Assembly (NCBI RefSeq): GCF_007752135.1
Contig: NZ_CP036298.1
Location: forward strand, 5,828,859 to 5,892,858
Direction: 5' to 3'
Origin: Aureliella helgolandensis
Lineage (GTDB): Bacteria > Planctomycetota > Planctomycetia > Pirellulales > Pirellulaceae
Length of the DNA: 64,000 nt
Below the pieces are notes generated by a model that had not been told where the DNA came from, did not search any database, and saw only the letters and a program-made list of their open reading frames with translations. A program made the translations under genes and the position numbers. Each line of letters begins with the position of its first letter. Within the stretch, counting starts at the first letter, position 1. Below are positions 19,308-28,703 of this stretch, one piece after another.

Positions 19308-20640
19308 GGACTACGACTCGTCGTAGCCTTCTTGGAACCGTCGGAACAATAAGTGTCGCCAGATCGCTCCGCCGATCCGCAGTTTCCCGAACGAACCGGG
19401 AGCGGTTCGGCGACCATCCGCCAAGAATGGTTGCGACGGCCCTTACGCGGTAGCCTAGGTGCCTTCAGCCTACGCCAAGGGACCGCGAGAAACGCTCTTG
19501 CTCCCTACAATTCGAGACAACCGTCGCACCCAAACACTCGCTCGGTGGACTAACCATTACGCACCCAATAGCCCGACAAAGCGATGACGAGTCATCGCAC
19601 TCCATATGGACTGCTGCGACTCGTCGCAGCTTTCTTGCCCGGCAGCCAGGTGTCTTCAGCGTACGCCAAGGGACGGCGCCGAACTCTCCTGCTCCCAAGA
19701 ATGCGAGACAAAGGTCGCACCTAAACGCCCGCTCGGTGGGCCATCCGCAACGCCCCAAACTCCTCTACACAGCGATGACGAGTCATCGCACTCCATATGG
19801 ACTGCTGCGACTTGTCGCAGCTTTCTTGCCCGGCAGCCAGGTGTCTTCAGCGTACGCCAAGGGACGGCGCCGAACTCTCCTGCTCCCAAGAATGCGAGAC
19901 AAAGGTCGCACCTAAACGCGCGCTCGGTGGGCCATCCGCAACGCCCCAAACTCCTCTACATAGCGATGACGAGTCATCGCACTCCATATGGACTGCTGCG
20001 ACTTGTCGTAGCTTTCTTGCCCGGCAGCCAGGTGTCTTCAGCGTACGCCAAGGGACGGCGTCGAACGCTCTTGCTCCCAAGAATGCGAGACAAAGGTCGC
20101 ACCTAAACGCCCGCTCGGTGGGCCATCCGCAACGCCCCAAACTCCTCTACACAGCGATGACGAGTCATCGCACTCCATATGGACTGCTGCGACTCGTCGT
20201 AGCTTTCTTGCTCGGCAGCTCGGTGTCTTCAGCGTACGCCAAGGGACGGCGCCGAACTCTCCTGCTCCCAAGAATGCGAGACAAAGGTCGCACCCAAACG
20301 CCCGCTCGGTGGGCCATCCGCAACGCCCCAAACTCCTCTACACAGCGATGACGAGTCATCGCACTCCATATGGACTGCTGCGACTTGTCGCAGCTTTCTT
20401 GCCCGGCAGCCAGGTGTCTTCAGCGTACACTAAGGGACGGCGGCGAACGCTCTTGCTCCCAAGAATGCGAGACAAAGGTTGCACCCAAACGCCCGCTCGG
20501 TGGACTAACCATTACGCACCCAATAGCCCGACAAAGCGATGACGAGTCATCGCACTCCACAGAAACCGCTCCGATCATCGCACTCCATGTGGACTGCTGC
20601 GACTCGTCGTAGCTTTCTTGCCGGGCAACGTCACCTCTTG
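19308..20640. repeat. 191-bp tandem repeat array
   Basis: Five full units start at 19583, 19774, 19965, 20156 and 20347, each 191 bases apart, marked by GATGACGAGTCATC. A degenerate copy lies upstream (about 19455-19582, with fainter remains from 19308) and a truncated, rearranged copy downstream (from 20538). Each unit holds two dyads: GATGAC/GTCATC and GCTGCGAC/GTCGCAGC (two-base centre). Because 191 is not a multiple of three, the open frames in it shift at each copy and are not genes. The array fills the space between the convergent TPR gene and the - strand exosortase-like gene. Confidence 0.95.
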
Positions 20641-20676
20641 GGCCTGCAACACAAGCGACTTTTGCAATGCGCCTAT

Positions 20677-22455
20677 CTATTGGGGAAACTGCCGCGTTAG
20701 TGCTCGGAGATTGAGAAACGTGCTGCGTAACTCATCCAGTTCGATTGGCGAGAGTGCTTCGGCGGCTTCACTCACGACTTCGAATTGGTACGTGGCTGCA
20801 TTCTCTGCCTGAGCATTTGCTGCCGCTATTTCCACTGGCACATCTTCCAGGGTAGTGGGAGGAGCTAGGTATTCCGGAAGCCTGACGTACGGCTCACCAG
20901 ACAACTCTAGCAGCGTGTAGAACACATAGGTTCTACCGCCAAACTCATTCTCGAGTACTCCTTCGCACCAGGGCCAATTATCGACCGTCAAAGTGCGAGA
21001 CCGCAACACTTTCCATCCCAAGCGTTCGCGTTGGGCGATTGGATCATGCCAGCCTTGGAGTGGCAGGTCATTGGAAGCGGTAAGCTGCCGTTCACCTGCT
21101 TGGTAGCGCCATGCAAAAGAGTGCTCGCCCGACTCACTGCGATGGCTGCGGAGCGTTCTCTCCTGCCCAATCCGCTGCCAACCGCCACTCAGTGTCATTG
21201 GAAACACATCGACATTGCCAAACTTTGCAATTTGCTCGGGCTCGAGCGCCGATCGGCCGAAACTGAGACCGCCGAGACCTTGCTTGCCAAGAGACTGAAT
21301 CGGGAACACCATCGCAACGAGACAGACGATTGCCGACAAACGCACGGACCATACTGCAAGTGAGCTTTGCCGCCAGTTTAATGCCGGTGCGCCGCGCAGT
21401 TCGGCTTCTCGCTTTTCTTTTGCAGCCCGGAAGCGTGCTTTTTCATAGTCATCCTTGGGTTCCAGATTCTCAAACGGAAATGCATTGGGCCAGCAAAACA
21501 TCCGATTCAAAGCCGCATAGGCTGGTCCAACTTCAGCGTCCCCCACAGGGATAGGAGCGAAAACCCGAGTAAAGAACCGCAAACTCTGCCAAATCATCAG
21601 CAACACAAATAGGATCACCATTATTCCAAGGATTTGATAATCCTTGCCTGTGGTCAGATCACGGCCGCTGAATTCCTGCAATAACAAGATAGTCAGCATC
21701 TTCAAATAATCAGCCAATACCGACCAGACGACCACAAGTCCCAGCGACTTGAGCGTAACAAGCATGCTCGTCCGCAAGGTGGCGGACAGCAGAATAGAAA
21801 AAGTGGCAAACGAAAAGAAATTGCCTATTCCTCCACACACCTCTGCTGTAAACAACTTGAGGCCACGGGTTTCAATCAAGCTCCCGTTCTGAACGTAAGG
21901 AATCGCCAGTGCGTCAAGTGTGGCTGTAGTACCCCAAGTCGAAATGTACAGCAAACCACGCAGAATTCCCTGATCCCACCCCCAAGGCAACAAGCTGGCA
22001 GTTGCCAGGCCAGCCGTCCACACCACGGGTTCAATCCAATGCTTCTCCCCGAAGCGTCCGAGTGCCCAAGCGCAAAACACAAGCACTGCGGCGAGATGCG
22101 CAAGGCGAGGAGAAAAAATCCAAACGCTGTAGGCATAGAGTGAACAGCCAACCGCCAGCATGGCAATCGCACTCCACCGTCGCGCCGGCCGCGTTGTCCC
22201 GCGTGACGTTCGCAATTGCAAGCCGACGAGCACGGCTACCCAAACGATCGCCAAAGGGAAGAACCGCAGGTATTCACGACTCCACAGTGCAGCCGCCTCG
22301 TAGAGCAGCATGGGCGACATGGCTAGGATTGGCAGGACACCCGCCCAAAGATTCCATTGCCAGTCGGATTGGGGCGTTTGAGGAGTGGGAGAGGAAACTT
22401 CCATGGAGACATGTACAATCTGATTGCGGTTGGATTCGAGTGGAGGAGCGATCAA
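20677..22455 (-). CDS. Third exosortase-like protein, degenerate active site
   Basis: 592 residues starting at TTG with GGAG four bases upstream; an ATG 17 codons later is possible. Layout matches the other two: FFP motif near residue 66, many membrane segments to about 300, another near 385, and an EpsI-like tail with the GWHDPIAQRERLGW stretch. Cys207 in AEVCGGIGNFF keeps the catalytic Cys and its Ala-Glu context, but in ungapped alignment the Arg position is Lys252 and the His positions are Thr269 and Tyr273. It is transcribed toward the + strand genes. It is probably not catalytic in the usual way. Confidence 0.75.
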   Translation of the reverse strand: MIAPPLESNRNQIVHVSMEVSSPTPQTPQSDWQWNLWAGVLPILAMSPMLLYEAAALWSREYLRFFPLAIVWVAVLVGLQLRTSRGTTRPARRWSAIAMLAVGCSLYAYSVWIFSPRLAHLAAVLVFCAWALGRFGEKHWIEPVVWTAGLATASLLPWGWDQGILRGLLYISTWGTTATLDALAIPYVQNGSLIETRGLKLFTAEVCGGIGNFFSFATFSILLSATLRTSMLVTLKSLGLVVVWSVLADYLKMLTILLLQEFSGRDLTTGKDYQILGIMVILFVLLMIWQSLRFFTRVFAPIPVGDAEVGPAYAALNRMFCWPNAFPFENLEPKDDYEKARFRAAKEKREAELRGAPALNWRQSSLAVWSVRLSAIVCLVAMVFPIQSLGKQGLGGLSFGRSALEPEQIAKFGNVDVFPMTLSGGWQRIGQERTLRSHRSESGEHSFAWRYQAGERQLTASNDLPLQGWHDPIAQRERLGWKVLRSRTLTVDNWPWCEGVLENEFGGRTYVFYTLLELSGEPYVRLPEYLAPPTTLEDVPVEIAAANAQAENAATYQFEVVSEAAEALSPIELDELRSTFLNLRALTRQFPQ

Positions 22456-22839
22456 TGCACTCCGCTTCGTACTAGTGCTTCGTCACAACTTAGAATTCGA
22501 GTTGTAGCAATGTCGGCAAGCAGCTTGCCCCAGTCTAATATCGACGGAATCACAGCTGCAATCGAACTGGCGAACCCCATCGCAGGGTTGCGGCTTGATG
22601 CCCACGCCTCAGCTCTAACTGACACGGAGGTTGGCAGGAGTCGACAGGTTTACGAGTTCCCGTGTTTTGGGCGCTATGGGTAAGAGACTCGTGCTTCCCA
22701 CACTCACCTTGAAGAGTTAAACGGGATTGCGCACAAGGAACTAAGCTTCAATTCTAACCGAAATCCGAAGCGTCTCCATTGGGGGCATGCCATCCTGCTG
22801 ACAATCGGTGGTCAAGATTTCCCCTAGTGCCAGAGCAGA
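22456..22839. other. Intergenic region with one inverted repeat
   Basis: About 380 bases without a supported gene. ACAACT (22485-22490) and AGTTGT (22500-22505) form an inverted repeat with a 9-base centre, 30 bases upstream of the exosortase-like start, so it may be an operator or nothing. A + strand frame crossing the area looks like a shadow. Confidence 0.45.
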
Positions 22840-23934
22840 CTATTTCAAAGGTCCTAGGGGGCCGATATGGCTGGGAGCTAGAGAGGCATCGTGGGAGTTG
22901 ACCCCAGCCTGATGCGTTTGATTGCGATTGTAGTAGGGATGATCCAAAGCTCCCGTCATTCCCGCTAAATTACTAAACGCATTGACGGACACATAACAAA
23001 CTCTGCCATCACCGTAGAGGATGTTCACACCTTGGCCGCCGTGAGCTTGGTAGGAAACCTGGCCTGCGTCAATTGAAGGAGTATCCCCCATGATCGCCAA
23101 GTCCCCTCCACCAACACTCTTGACGGCGACGACTTGATCGTCCTCATACACTCCCAAGGAATAAGCGTAATCGCCGCCAGCGGTCACCTGGTACTCTTTG
23201 AGCAATGCAGGTGGCAGTTCGTACAAGTCCCTGCGAGTCGACACGCAAGGTAAGTCGCATTGAGATTGCCGGTTGGGTAGATCCATTCCCAACAAACTGG
23301 AGCAACGCAGTTGGCTGGGAGGAATGGGCATGCCTACCTCTGACATCAGCAAATAGTAAACCCCTGAAAAGGACTCAATGCCCTCACAAGCAATCGCTGG
23401 AAAGCGGCCGGCTGGGTCGAGCATCGTGTAGTGCAACAATCCCTCTCCGGTGCGTCTCATATTGTCTGCACACTGTGCACGCCGCGCCTCAAACCGGGCC
23501 CGCACCACGGCGGGCAATAGCAGGCAACAGAGTGCGGTTAGACTCAAACAGAGTGCGGTAGAATCCCAAAAGGAGAAGCGGCTTTTCGAGGTTAACGAGG
23601 GTTGCCCAAACCGGCGTACAACTCGCTCGTTGGACCGTGAAAGCGGCCGATCGGGAGACTCCGCGGCACCATTTCCATCTACCACGAGAGCCCCGTCGCG
23701 GTCCGTGGGATTCGCAGCAGCTTCATCGACCCGCGCCATGGTCGAGTCAAACAAGCCAGCAGGGGGTTCATACACGATCTTTAACGAGTCCAATTCATCG
23801 AGAACTGCCTTCAATCGGTCCAGTTGCTGTTGCAGTTCTTCGTCTTGGGGGAGCTGAGACTCGATTTCCCGCCTGAGGGCTGGAGAAGCATTCCCCAGTA
23901 GATAGGCGATGAGTTCTTCTTCGTTTATCTGCAT
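22840..23934 (-). CDS. Putative anti-sigma factor fused to a DUF1559-like domain
   Basis: 364 residues. The N-terminus (EEELIAYLLGNASPALRREI, about residues 5-25) resembles the cytoplasmic domain of planctomycete anti-sigma factors but has no zinc-binding His-Cys-Cys. One membrane helix lies at about 122-145. The outer part begins ARRAQCADNMRRTG, as in DUF1559 prepilin-like proteins, and ends with HGGQGVNILYGDGRV, the DUF1559-type closing motif. Just upstream in transcription is an ECF sigma factor gene, so a sigma/anti-sigma pair is likely. The outer domain may sense a signal; this is inferred. Confidence 0.75.
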   Translation of the reverse strand: MQINEEELIAYLLGNASPALRREIESQLPQDEELQQQLDRLKAVLDELDSLKIVYEPPAGLFDSTMARVDEAAANPTDRDGALVVDGNGAAESPDRPLSRSNERVVRRFGQPSLTSKSRFSFWDSTALCLSLTALCCLLLPAVVRARFEARRAQCADNMRRTGEGLLHYTMLDPAGRFPAIACEGIESFSGVYYLLMSEVGMPIPPSQLRCSSLLGMDLPNRQSQCDLPCVSTRRDLYELPPALLKEYQVTAGGDYAYSLGVYEDDQVVAVKSVGGGDLAIMGDTPSIDAGQVSYQAHGGQGVNILYGDGRVCYVSVNAFSNLAGMTGALDHPYYNRNQTHQAGVNSHDASLAPSHIGPLGPLK

Positions 23935-24001
23935 AGTCAGCCAAAAGGGGGCTTTGGTGAATAATTTGCAAGGAGCAGCGCGGACTACCCGTGCCTGCTA
24001 C

Positions 24002-24640
24002 CTATGATTCACTACGCTGCCAAATAGCAGAAAGTTTACGAATTGCGGAATGCACACGACTTTTCACCGTCCCTACCGGTACCCCCAACGAGTCGGCAGC
24101 GTCTCGGTAGGACAATCCTTGCAGATAAATTAATTCAAGCGCGCTCCGCCCCGGCTCACCAACTTCTGCTACCGCATCGCGCATTTGCCCTCGAAACTCA
24201 GCTTCGACTAACACATCCTGACTAGGAACGCGATGGTCTGGAATCGCCGCCGCATGGGAATAGGCCCTCGAGTCGGTCTCTCCAAAACTAGCGTCCAAGC
24301 TCTGCAACGCCCGGCGACTTCCGCGCCGTTGCAAATCGATCGCTTGGTGCGTAGCGATACCGTACAACCAGGGGCGAAAACGACGGGTCAGATCAAACTG
24401 CTCCGCTTTTTTGAAGACGCGCACGAACGTCAACTGAAACGCATCCTCCGCTAGATCATCATCGGCTAGGTAGCGTCTCAGATAATTATAAATTTCATGC
24501 TGATAACGGCGTACCAGCGTCTCGTAACTCAAGCGGTCGTGCTGCAACACAAACGCACGCAAGAGATCTTCGTCGCTGCCCGCGGAACGAGCCAACGAGG
24601 AACTCGCGTCTATTTCCTTGCAAACGCTAGATTTTGGCAT
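24002..24640 (-). CDS. ECF-type RNA polymerase sigma factor
   Basis: 212 residues from the ATG at 24640, which has a GAGAAGAG Shine-Dalgarno; the longer frame upstream lacks one. Region 2 is at about 37-106 (YLADDDLAEDAFQLTFVRVF, RPWLYGIATHQAIDLQRR) and region 4 at about 150-203 (YLQGLSYRDAADSLGVPVG, VKSRVHSAIRKL). It directs RNA polymerase to a dedicated set of promoters. The gene for its probable anti-sigma factor lies 67 bases downstream, so the pair is probably cotranscribed. Target promoters could not be recognised by eye. Confidence 0.92.
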   Translation of the reverse strand: MPKSSVCKEIDASSSLARSAGSDEDLLRAFVLQHDRLSYETLVRRYQHEIYNYLRRYLADDDLAEDAFQLTFVRVFKKAEQFDLTRRFRPWLYGIATHQAIDLQRRGSRRALQSLDASFGETDSRAYSHAAAIPDHRVPSQDVLVEAEFRGQMRDAVAEVGEPGRSALELIYLQGLSYRDAADSLGVPVGTVKSRVHSAIRKLSAIWQRSES

Positions 24641-24924
24641 TGCGCTCTTCTCATGAACTAAGTTATGTGTCGCACCCAGGTTTATTGTAGCCGCATAGCC
24701 TAGAATCTTGCAATTTACGGCTCTAATTCGTCGATTTAAGGCCGACCAGCTCAGTGAACCGCCGCTTGCCCCCCTCAATCAGGCAGGGCACGGCCATCGC
24801 CGAGTAGCCCATTCTCCCCCCCAATGAGCCTATTGTAGTGCAGTAGCAGCCATTGAGAGGAACCGCTCCTCCGAACGGGCACCACGTCACACCGCCCTTC
24901 AGAGGGGATCTCCAATTAGGCTAG

Positions 24925-26004
24925 CTACCCTTCGGCCAAGTCGTAGAGATGCGCTAATTCAAGGAGTAGGGCTTCCAGCTGCTCAAAATATTCGGCTTCC
25001 GACAATTGCGTTTTTTGGCTCCGCAACGAATCCAATTGCCGTTCTAGCTCCGCGCGCTTCCCTGCAAGCTCGGGAGTGAATTGTGGAGCATCGGGGGAGG
25101 AATAAAGAATTGCGCGCGAGGCTTGCAATCCATCTACGGCCTGCCCCTGCTTGGGAACTTTCACAGGACGAATCCCCTGGTAGAAATCGCCGGTTACTCC
25201 ATGGCGATCCCCATTATCATCCAGCAACGCGTGTTCGGTGGTAAGCCGTGCATCCTGCTCATAGAAGCGTTCGGTCTGGGACGTCGCCATCAAGAAGGCC
25301 TCTAGGAGCGAGACTTCCTGATCGTGATCAATGTCAGCCTGTAGATTGCTGAGCGACTCGGACAAATACTTGCCAAAGCGAGCGTAGTTGCTTTCGCTAC
25401 CACTTCGCGTCGCCGTTACGATCACGCGACCAGGACCGCTCAAATCAGTGAGAAACGATGCACTCGCTGAAGAACAATTGACCACCACTAACTCGCTTGT
25501 TTTTGGTTTCAGCCATGCGGCGAGTTCCGACGAAGAAACATCCTCTCCAACAAGATTGAACTTGGCAATATTCCGGGAAGCAGTCCCGTGCCCCAATAAA
25601 ACGATCCACAATGGTCCAGCCGCATCAGCATTTTGGTCGATCGCTTGCTGCAAGGCCTGCTTATCCGATCCAGTGGCAGACTCTGTTGCTCCAGCCAAAC
25701 CGATGGGTGTGACGTCCAGAGCTGCTTCGTTGGCAAATTTTAGCCACTGCTCCGCCCATTGTTTGAACTGTTGTGCATATTCATCCGTTCCCGGCGCACC
25801 GACCACCAAAATCAACCGACTGACCTTGGGAGTCGTTGGGCTGACGGGCTCCTGCGCAAAACTTGCTAGAGAACTCCAGCAGCAGTGCAGGTACACAGCG
25901 CAACAAGCAGCTCGCAACACGCCGCAGCGCATGGCATGCAAGAGCTTCTCAGGTCGTAGCCGCCACCCGTTGCGAGCGGAGTGCTTATTTCGAAATCGCG
26001 TCAT
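24925..26004 (-). CDS. Caspase-fold (peptidase C13-like) exported protein
   Basis: 359 residues from the ATG at 26004 (AGGA upstream); a frame extending to 26376 overlaps the previous gene and is less likely. A hydrophobic Cys-rich segment at about 27-50 acts as a signal or anchor and ends at ASFAQEP. The domain then shows LILVVGAPGTDEY, the His of LLGHGTAS (His139) and the Cys of VVVNCSSASASF (Cys177), the dyad layout of the C13/caspase clan. A later DIDHDQEVSLLEAF stretch is EF-hand-like. It is the last gene of the vWA/MoxR operon, so cleavage of an envelope protein is a reasonable guess. Confidence 0.72.
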   Translation of the reverse strand: MTRFRNKHSARNGWRLRPEKLLHAMRCGVLRAACCAVYLHCCWSSLASFAQEPVSPTTPKVSRLILVVGAPGTDEYAQQFKQWAEQWLKFANEAALDVTPIGLAGATESATGSDKQALQQAIDQNADAAGPLWIVLLGHGTASRNIAKFNLVGEDVSSSELAAWLKPKTSELVVVNCSSASASFLTDLSGPGRVIVTATRSGSESNYARFGKYLSESLSNLQADIDHDQEVSLLEAFLMATSQTERFYEQDARLTTEHALLDDNGDRHGVTGDFYQGIRPVKVPKQGQAVDGLQASRAILYSSPDAPQFTPELAGKRAELERQLDSLRSQKTQLSEAEYFEQLEALLLELAHLYDLAEG

Positions 26005-26291
26005 AGTCAAAAATCCTAGCGTGGGGGGCGGACAGGCATGTCTGAATTGAACCCCAGAGGGCGCACCATTGGAAATATTGTCGAACGGGTCATCCACAAA
26101 ACGACTTCTCCCGCAAGCACGACTTTCACGCCAGTCCCCTGGTAACCACTTTTCACTTTTCAACGCGGACTGCTCTGCAGCGGCGACTACTCGTGCCTTG
26201 CTTACCGACGGGTGACGATTTGTGGGTTGAACGGGAAATGGGAATGGATTCCTAAGCAGCTGAGCTGGGATAAAGTGGTCCAGCGCGCTAC

Positions 26292-28703
26292 CTACGGCAT
26301 TCCCTTCCAGCGACGGATTCCCCATTCGGCGCACAGGCAAGCGATGGCGAAGCACAATAGCCAAGGACCATGCCATATGGATTCTAAGCGTGTTTCCGAC
26401 ACGGGAACTTTGCGAGTGGGCAATGAGGCAGCCAATCGTTCCAGGCCCTCCACTCGCACCACTTCGCCACCGCTGGCATTCGCCAAGCGATTGAGCAAAT
26501 CCCGATCCGGTTCAACTCTTGAAAATTCAATGGCACTAGGTCGAGCAACCCAGCCCGTATGAGCCACATCCAACACCTCAGCATCAGGCCCGGTCGCGCT
26601 GACGGTGCATTCGTAGCCACCATCCAGTTGGGACCAGTACTCCGCGCGATACCGTCCTGGATAAACTGCATCGGGCGTAGCCACGAGTTCCATGGACCGG
26701 CCATCGGGCCCGCGGACAGCCAGCTGAACGGTAGCATTGTCCAAGGGTTTGAAGGCGGCGTCGCGCAGTGTGACTACAATCAGATGCGGTTGTTGTGTAT
26801 CGGCGGGAGCTTCGATGCGAGCCTCGACTCTCTGAGGGGAATCGTTGGTGAGCCAGCGTGCCATTTGCCGCCAGTTTTGGGCAAGATCATCCGTTTCAGT
26901 CGTGCTGCGCCGCAGACTCCACCGCCACATGTCACTGACCATCAACGCGAGCGCGCGACCTTTACCAAATCGATGTCCGACGAGGCCGGAGCGCGTACCT
27001 TCCTCAGTCGTTAGTTGGGCATAAACGGAGGCTCCCGGCTTGTGCGCGCCGACCTGATTCCAAGCCTGAAACTGAGGCATCTCCTCAACTCGCGTGCGTT
27101 CATCGCTTTCGTTGTCACGCAACCTTAGCCAGGGTTCAAGTGAGCCTTCGCGCGTCAATTGGTATTGTGCTTCCAACACACCAACTTCCTGAGAAGAGGG
27201 TGGTGTTCCTCGCAGATAAACGGGCAGAACATCCCCGAGGGGCGTATCCTGGTACCCTCCTTCATTAAACGACTCTTCCCCACCCAACATCATCAAACCG
27301 CCGCCACGTTCCGATACAAATTGGCGGATCAGCAACATTTGCTGTTGAGAGAAAAAGCCTGCTTCGAGATCGTCCAGGATGATGGCATGGTAGTGGAACA
27401 GGTCTTCGGCATTGCCAGGAAATCCCGACTTCAGTTCCTGCTCTGCGACTCCCAGCCTTAACAGGACTGGTTCATCGTACTGCTCTGCGGTTTCTTCATC
27501 TTCACTGAAGCCAGCCAGTAGCGGATTGGCATTCTCCACTCCTCGATCGCGAAATCCAAATTTCGCCTCTTTTTTGGCAACGCGGACGAGTGCTTGAAAT
27601 TTGAGTTCGACATCTTCCTCCAGGGCTCGACGCAAGAACTTGAGCTCCCAGTTGGGTCTCCCAGCGACATATAGAATGCGGTAGGGCCCTTCACCACGCC
27701 GTACGGAGACCAAGCTACGGTTGTTGACGGTGGTGGTCTCGAGATGGCTTTCCGCAAGGATATCATCGCGATCCTCGCTCGACAGCATCGCTCGTAACGT
27801 TACAAAAGCGGATTTGGTTTCACCGGGTTGGAATTGAAAACGCACTTTCTGCTGCGACTCCTTGGCGTCGAGCGAGAACGTTTGCCGGTTCATCGTTTGG
27901 CCGTCGGCATCCATCAACCGGACCACAACCTTTTCTCCCCCCAAACCACGACTGGCCAAAACCGCTTCCACCGTCACTGGGGCCAATTCAAACGAAGACA
28001 TACTGACTGACGCCTCGCGCAGCTCAAGGTCAATAATATCCTCAGCCCCATCCACCACAACGGGATAGATTGGAAAGGGGAGCTGGCCGGAACTGAGCAG
28101 ATCTTCGAGATCGTCCGTGGCTAAACCATCAGTGAAGAGTAAAACGCCCGCGACTGGGTGCGTCGCGAACCGTTCCTTCAGCGTCCGCAGTGCCTCAGCA
28201 AGTGAAGAGGAGTTTGCTGAAGCGTCGAGCTTCGAAAAGTCGTTGACAGCCTGCAGGCGTGCATCGAACTGATAACGCCGGACGTCGAAATCTTGGGCTA
28301 AGCGTTTCTGCCAGGCTGACTCACTATCGAGGGGAGCCTGCAAGCGCTCGATCATCGATTGGTCGCGGCCTGTAGGACGTAGTTCCATGCTCCGGCTGTT
28401 GTCTGCCACAATTGCTAAAACGTTCGCCCCCGGCCGGGGGCGTTCGACGCGGCGCATCGGATCGACGAGGCAACACAGCAGCGCTAGAATTGCAAACAGC
28501 TTCAACCCTAGGGCGATCCAAGGCGTGCGTGTTGCATTGCGGGAAAGATAACTCCACATCACTAAGACGAAAAGTAGCAAGCCGATTCCGGTTGCCATCC
28601 AAACCCAATACCGAGCACCCAACACGAGGGAATCAAGTCCCAAGGCATTCAAGAGCTGGGAGGTCAAGACCGGCGAGTCGCCGTTTGCCGATGTCTCTGG
28701 CAT
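26292..28703 (-). CDS. Membrane vWA protein with glutamine-amidotransferase-like domain
   Basis: 803 residues. Two membrane helices lie at about 33-55 and 65-82. The vWA domain begins VLAIVADNSRSMEL, with the DxSxS metal site complete, and continues to LLFTDGLATDD. A beta-sandwich section follows, then a class-I glutaminase-like fold with RILYVAGRPNWELKF and GGGLMMLGGEESFNEGGY but without a visible catalytic Cys, as usual in this planctomycete family. A last helix sits at the C-terminus. Its ATG overlaps the stop of the coiled-coil gene by one base. It is likely part of the MoxR-linked envelope complex. Confidence 0.85.
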   Translation of the reverse strand: MPETSANGDSPVLTSQLLNALGLDSLVLGARYWVWMATGIGLLLFVLVMWSYLSRNATRTPWIALGLKLFAILALLCCLVDPMRRVERPRPGANVLAIVADNSRSMELRPTGRDQSMIERLQAPLDSESAWQKRLAQDFDVRRYQFDARLQAVNDFSKLDASANSSSLAEALRTLKERFATHPVAGVLLFTDGLATDDLEDLLSSGQLPFPIYPVVVDGAEDIIDLELREASVSMSSFELAPVTVEAVLASRGLGGEKVVVRLMDADGQTMNRQTFSLDAKESQQKVRFQFQPGETKSAFVTLRAMLSSEDRDDILAESHLETTTVNNRSLVSVRRGEGPYRILYVAGRPNWELKFLRRALEEDVELKFQALVRVAKKEAKFGFRDRGVENANPLLAGFSEDEETAEQYDEPVLLRLGVAEQELKSGFPGNAEDLFHYHAIILDDLEAGFFSQQQMLLIRQFVSERGGGLMMLGGEESFNEGGYQDTPLGDVLPVYLRGTPPSSQEVGVLEAQYQLTREGSLEPWLRLRDNESDERTRVEEMPQFQAWNQVGAHKPGASVYAQLTTEEGTRSGLVGHRFGKGRALALMVSDMWRWSLRRSTTETDDLAQNWRQMARWLTNDSPQRVEARIEAPADTQQPHLIVVTLRDAAFKPLDNATVQLAVRGPDGRSMELVATPDAVYPGRYRAEYWSQLDGGYECTVSATGPDAEVLDVAHTGWVARPSAIEFSRVEPDRDLLNRLANASGGEVVRVEGLERLAASLPTRKVPVSETRLESIWHGPWLLCFAIACLCAEWGIRRWKGMP

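Noticed and set aside
19606-20612. Several open frames of 77-184 codons on both strands within the 191-bp array
   Set aside because: The unit is 191 bases, not a multiple of three, so each frame changes at every copy, and similar frames exist on both strands. They are by-products of the repeat.
26005-26376. Longer N-terminus for the caspase-fold protein
   Set aside because: It would overlap the vWA gene, adds residues without structure and would bury the signal segment; AGGA before the ATG at 26004 fits better.
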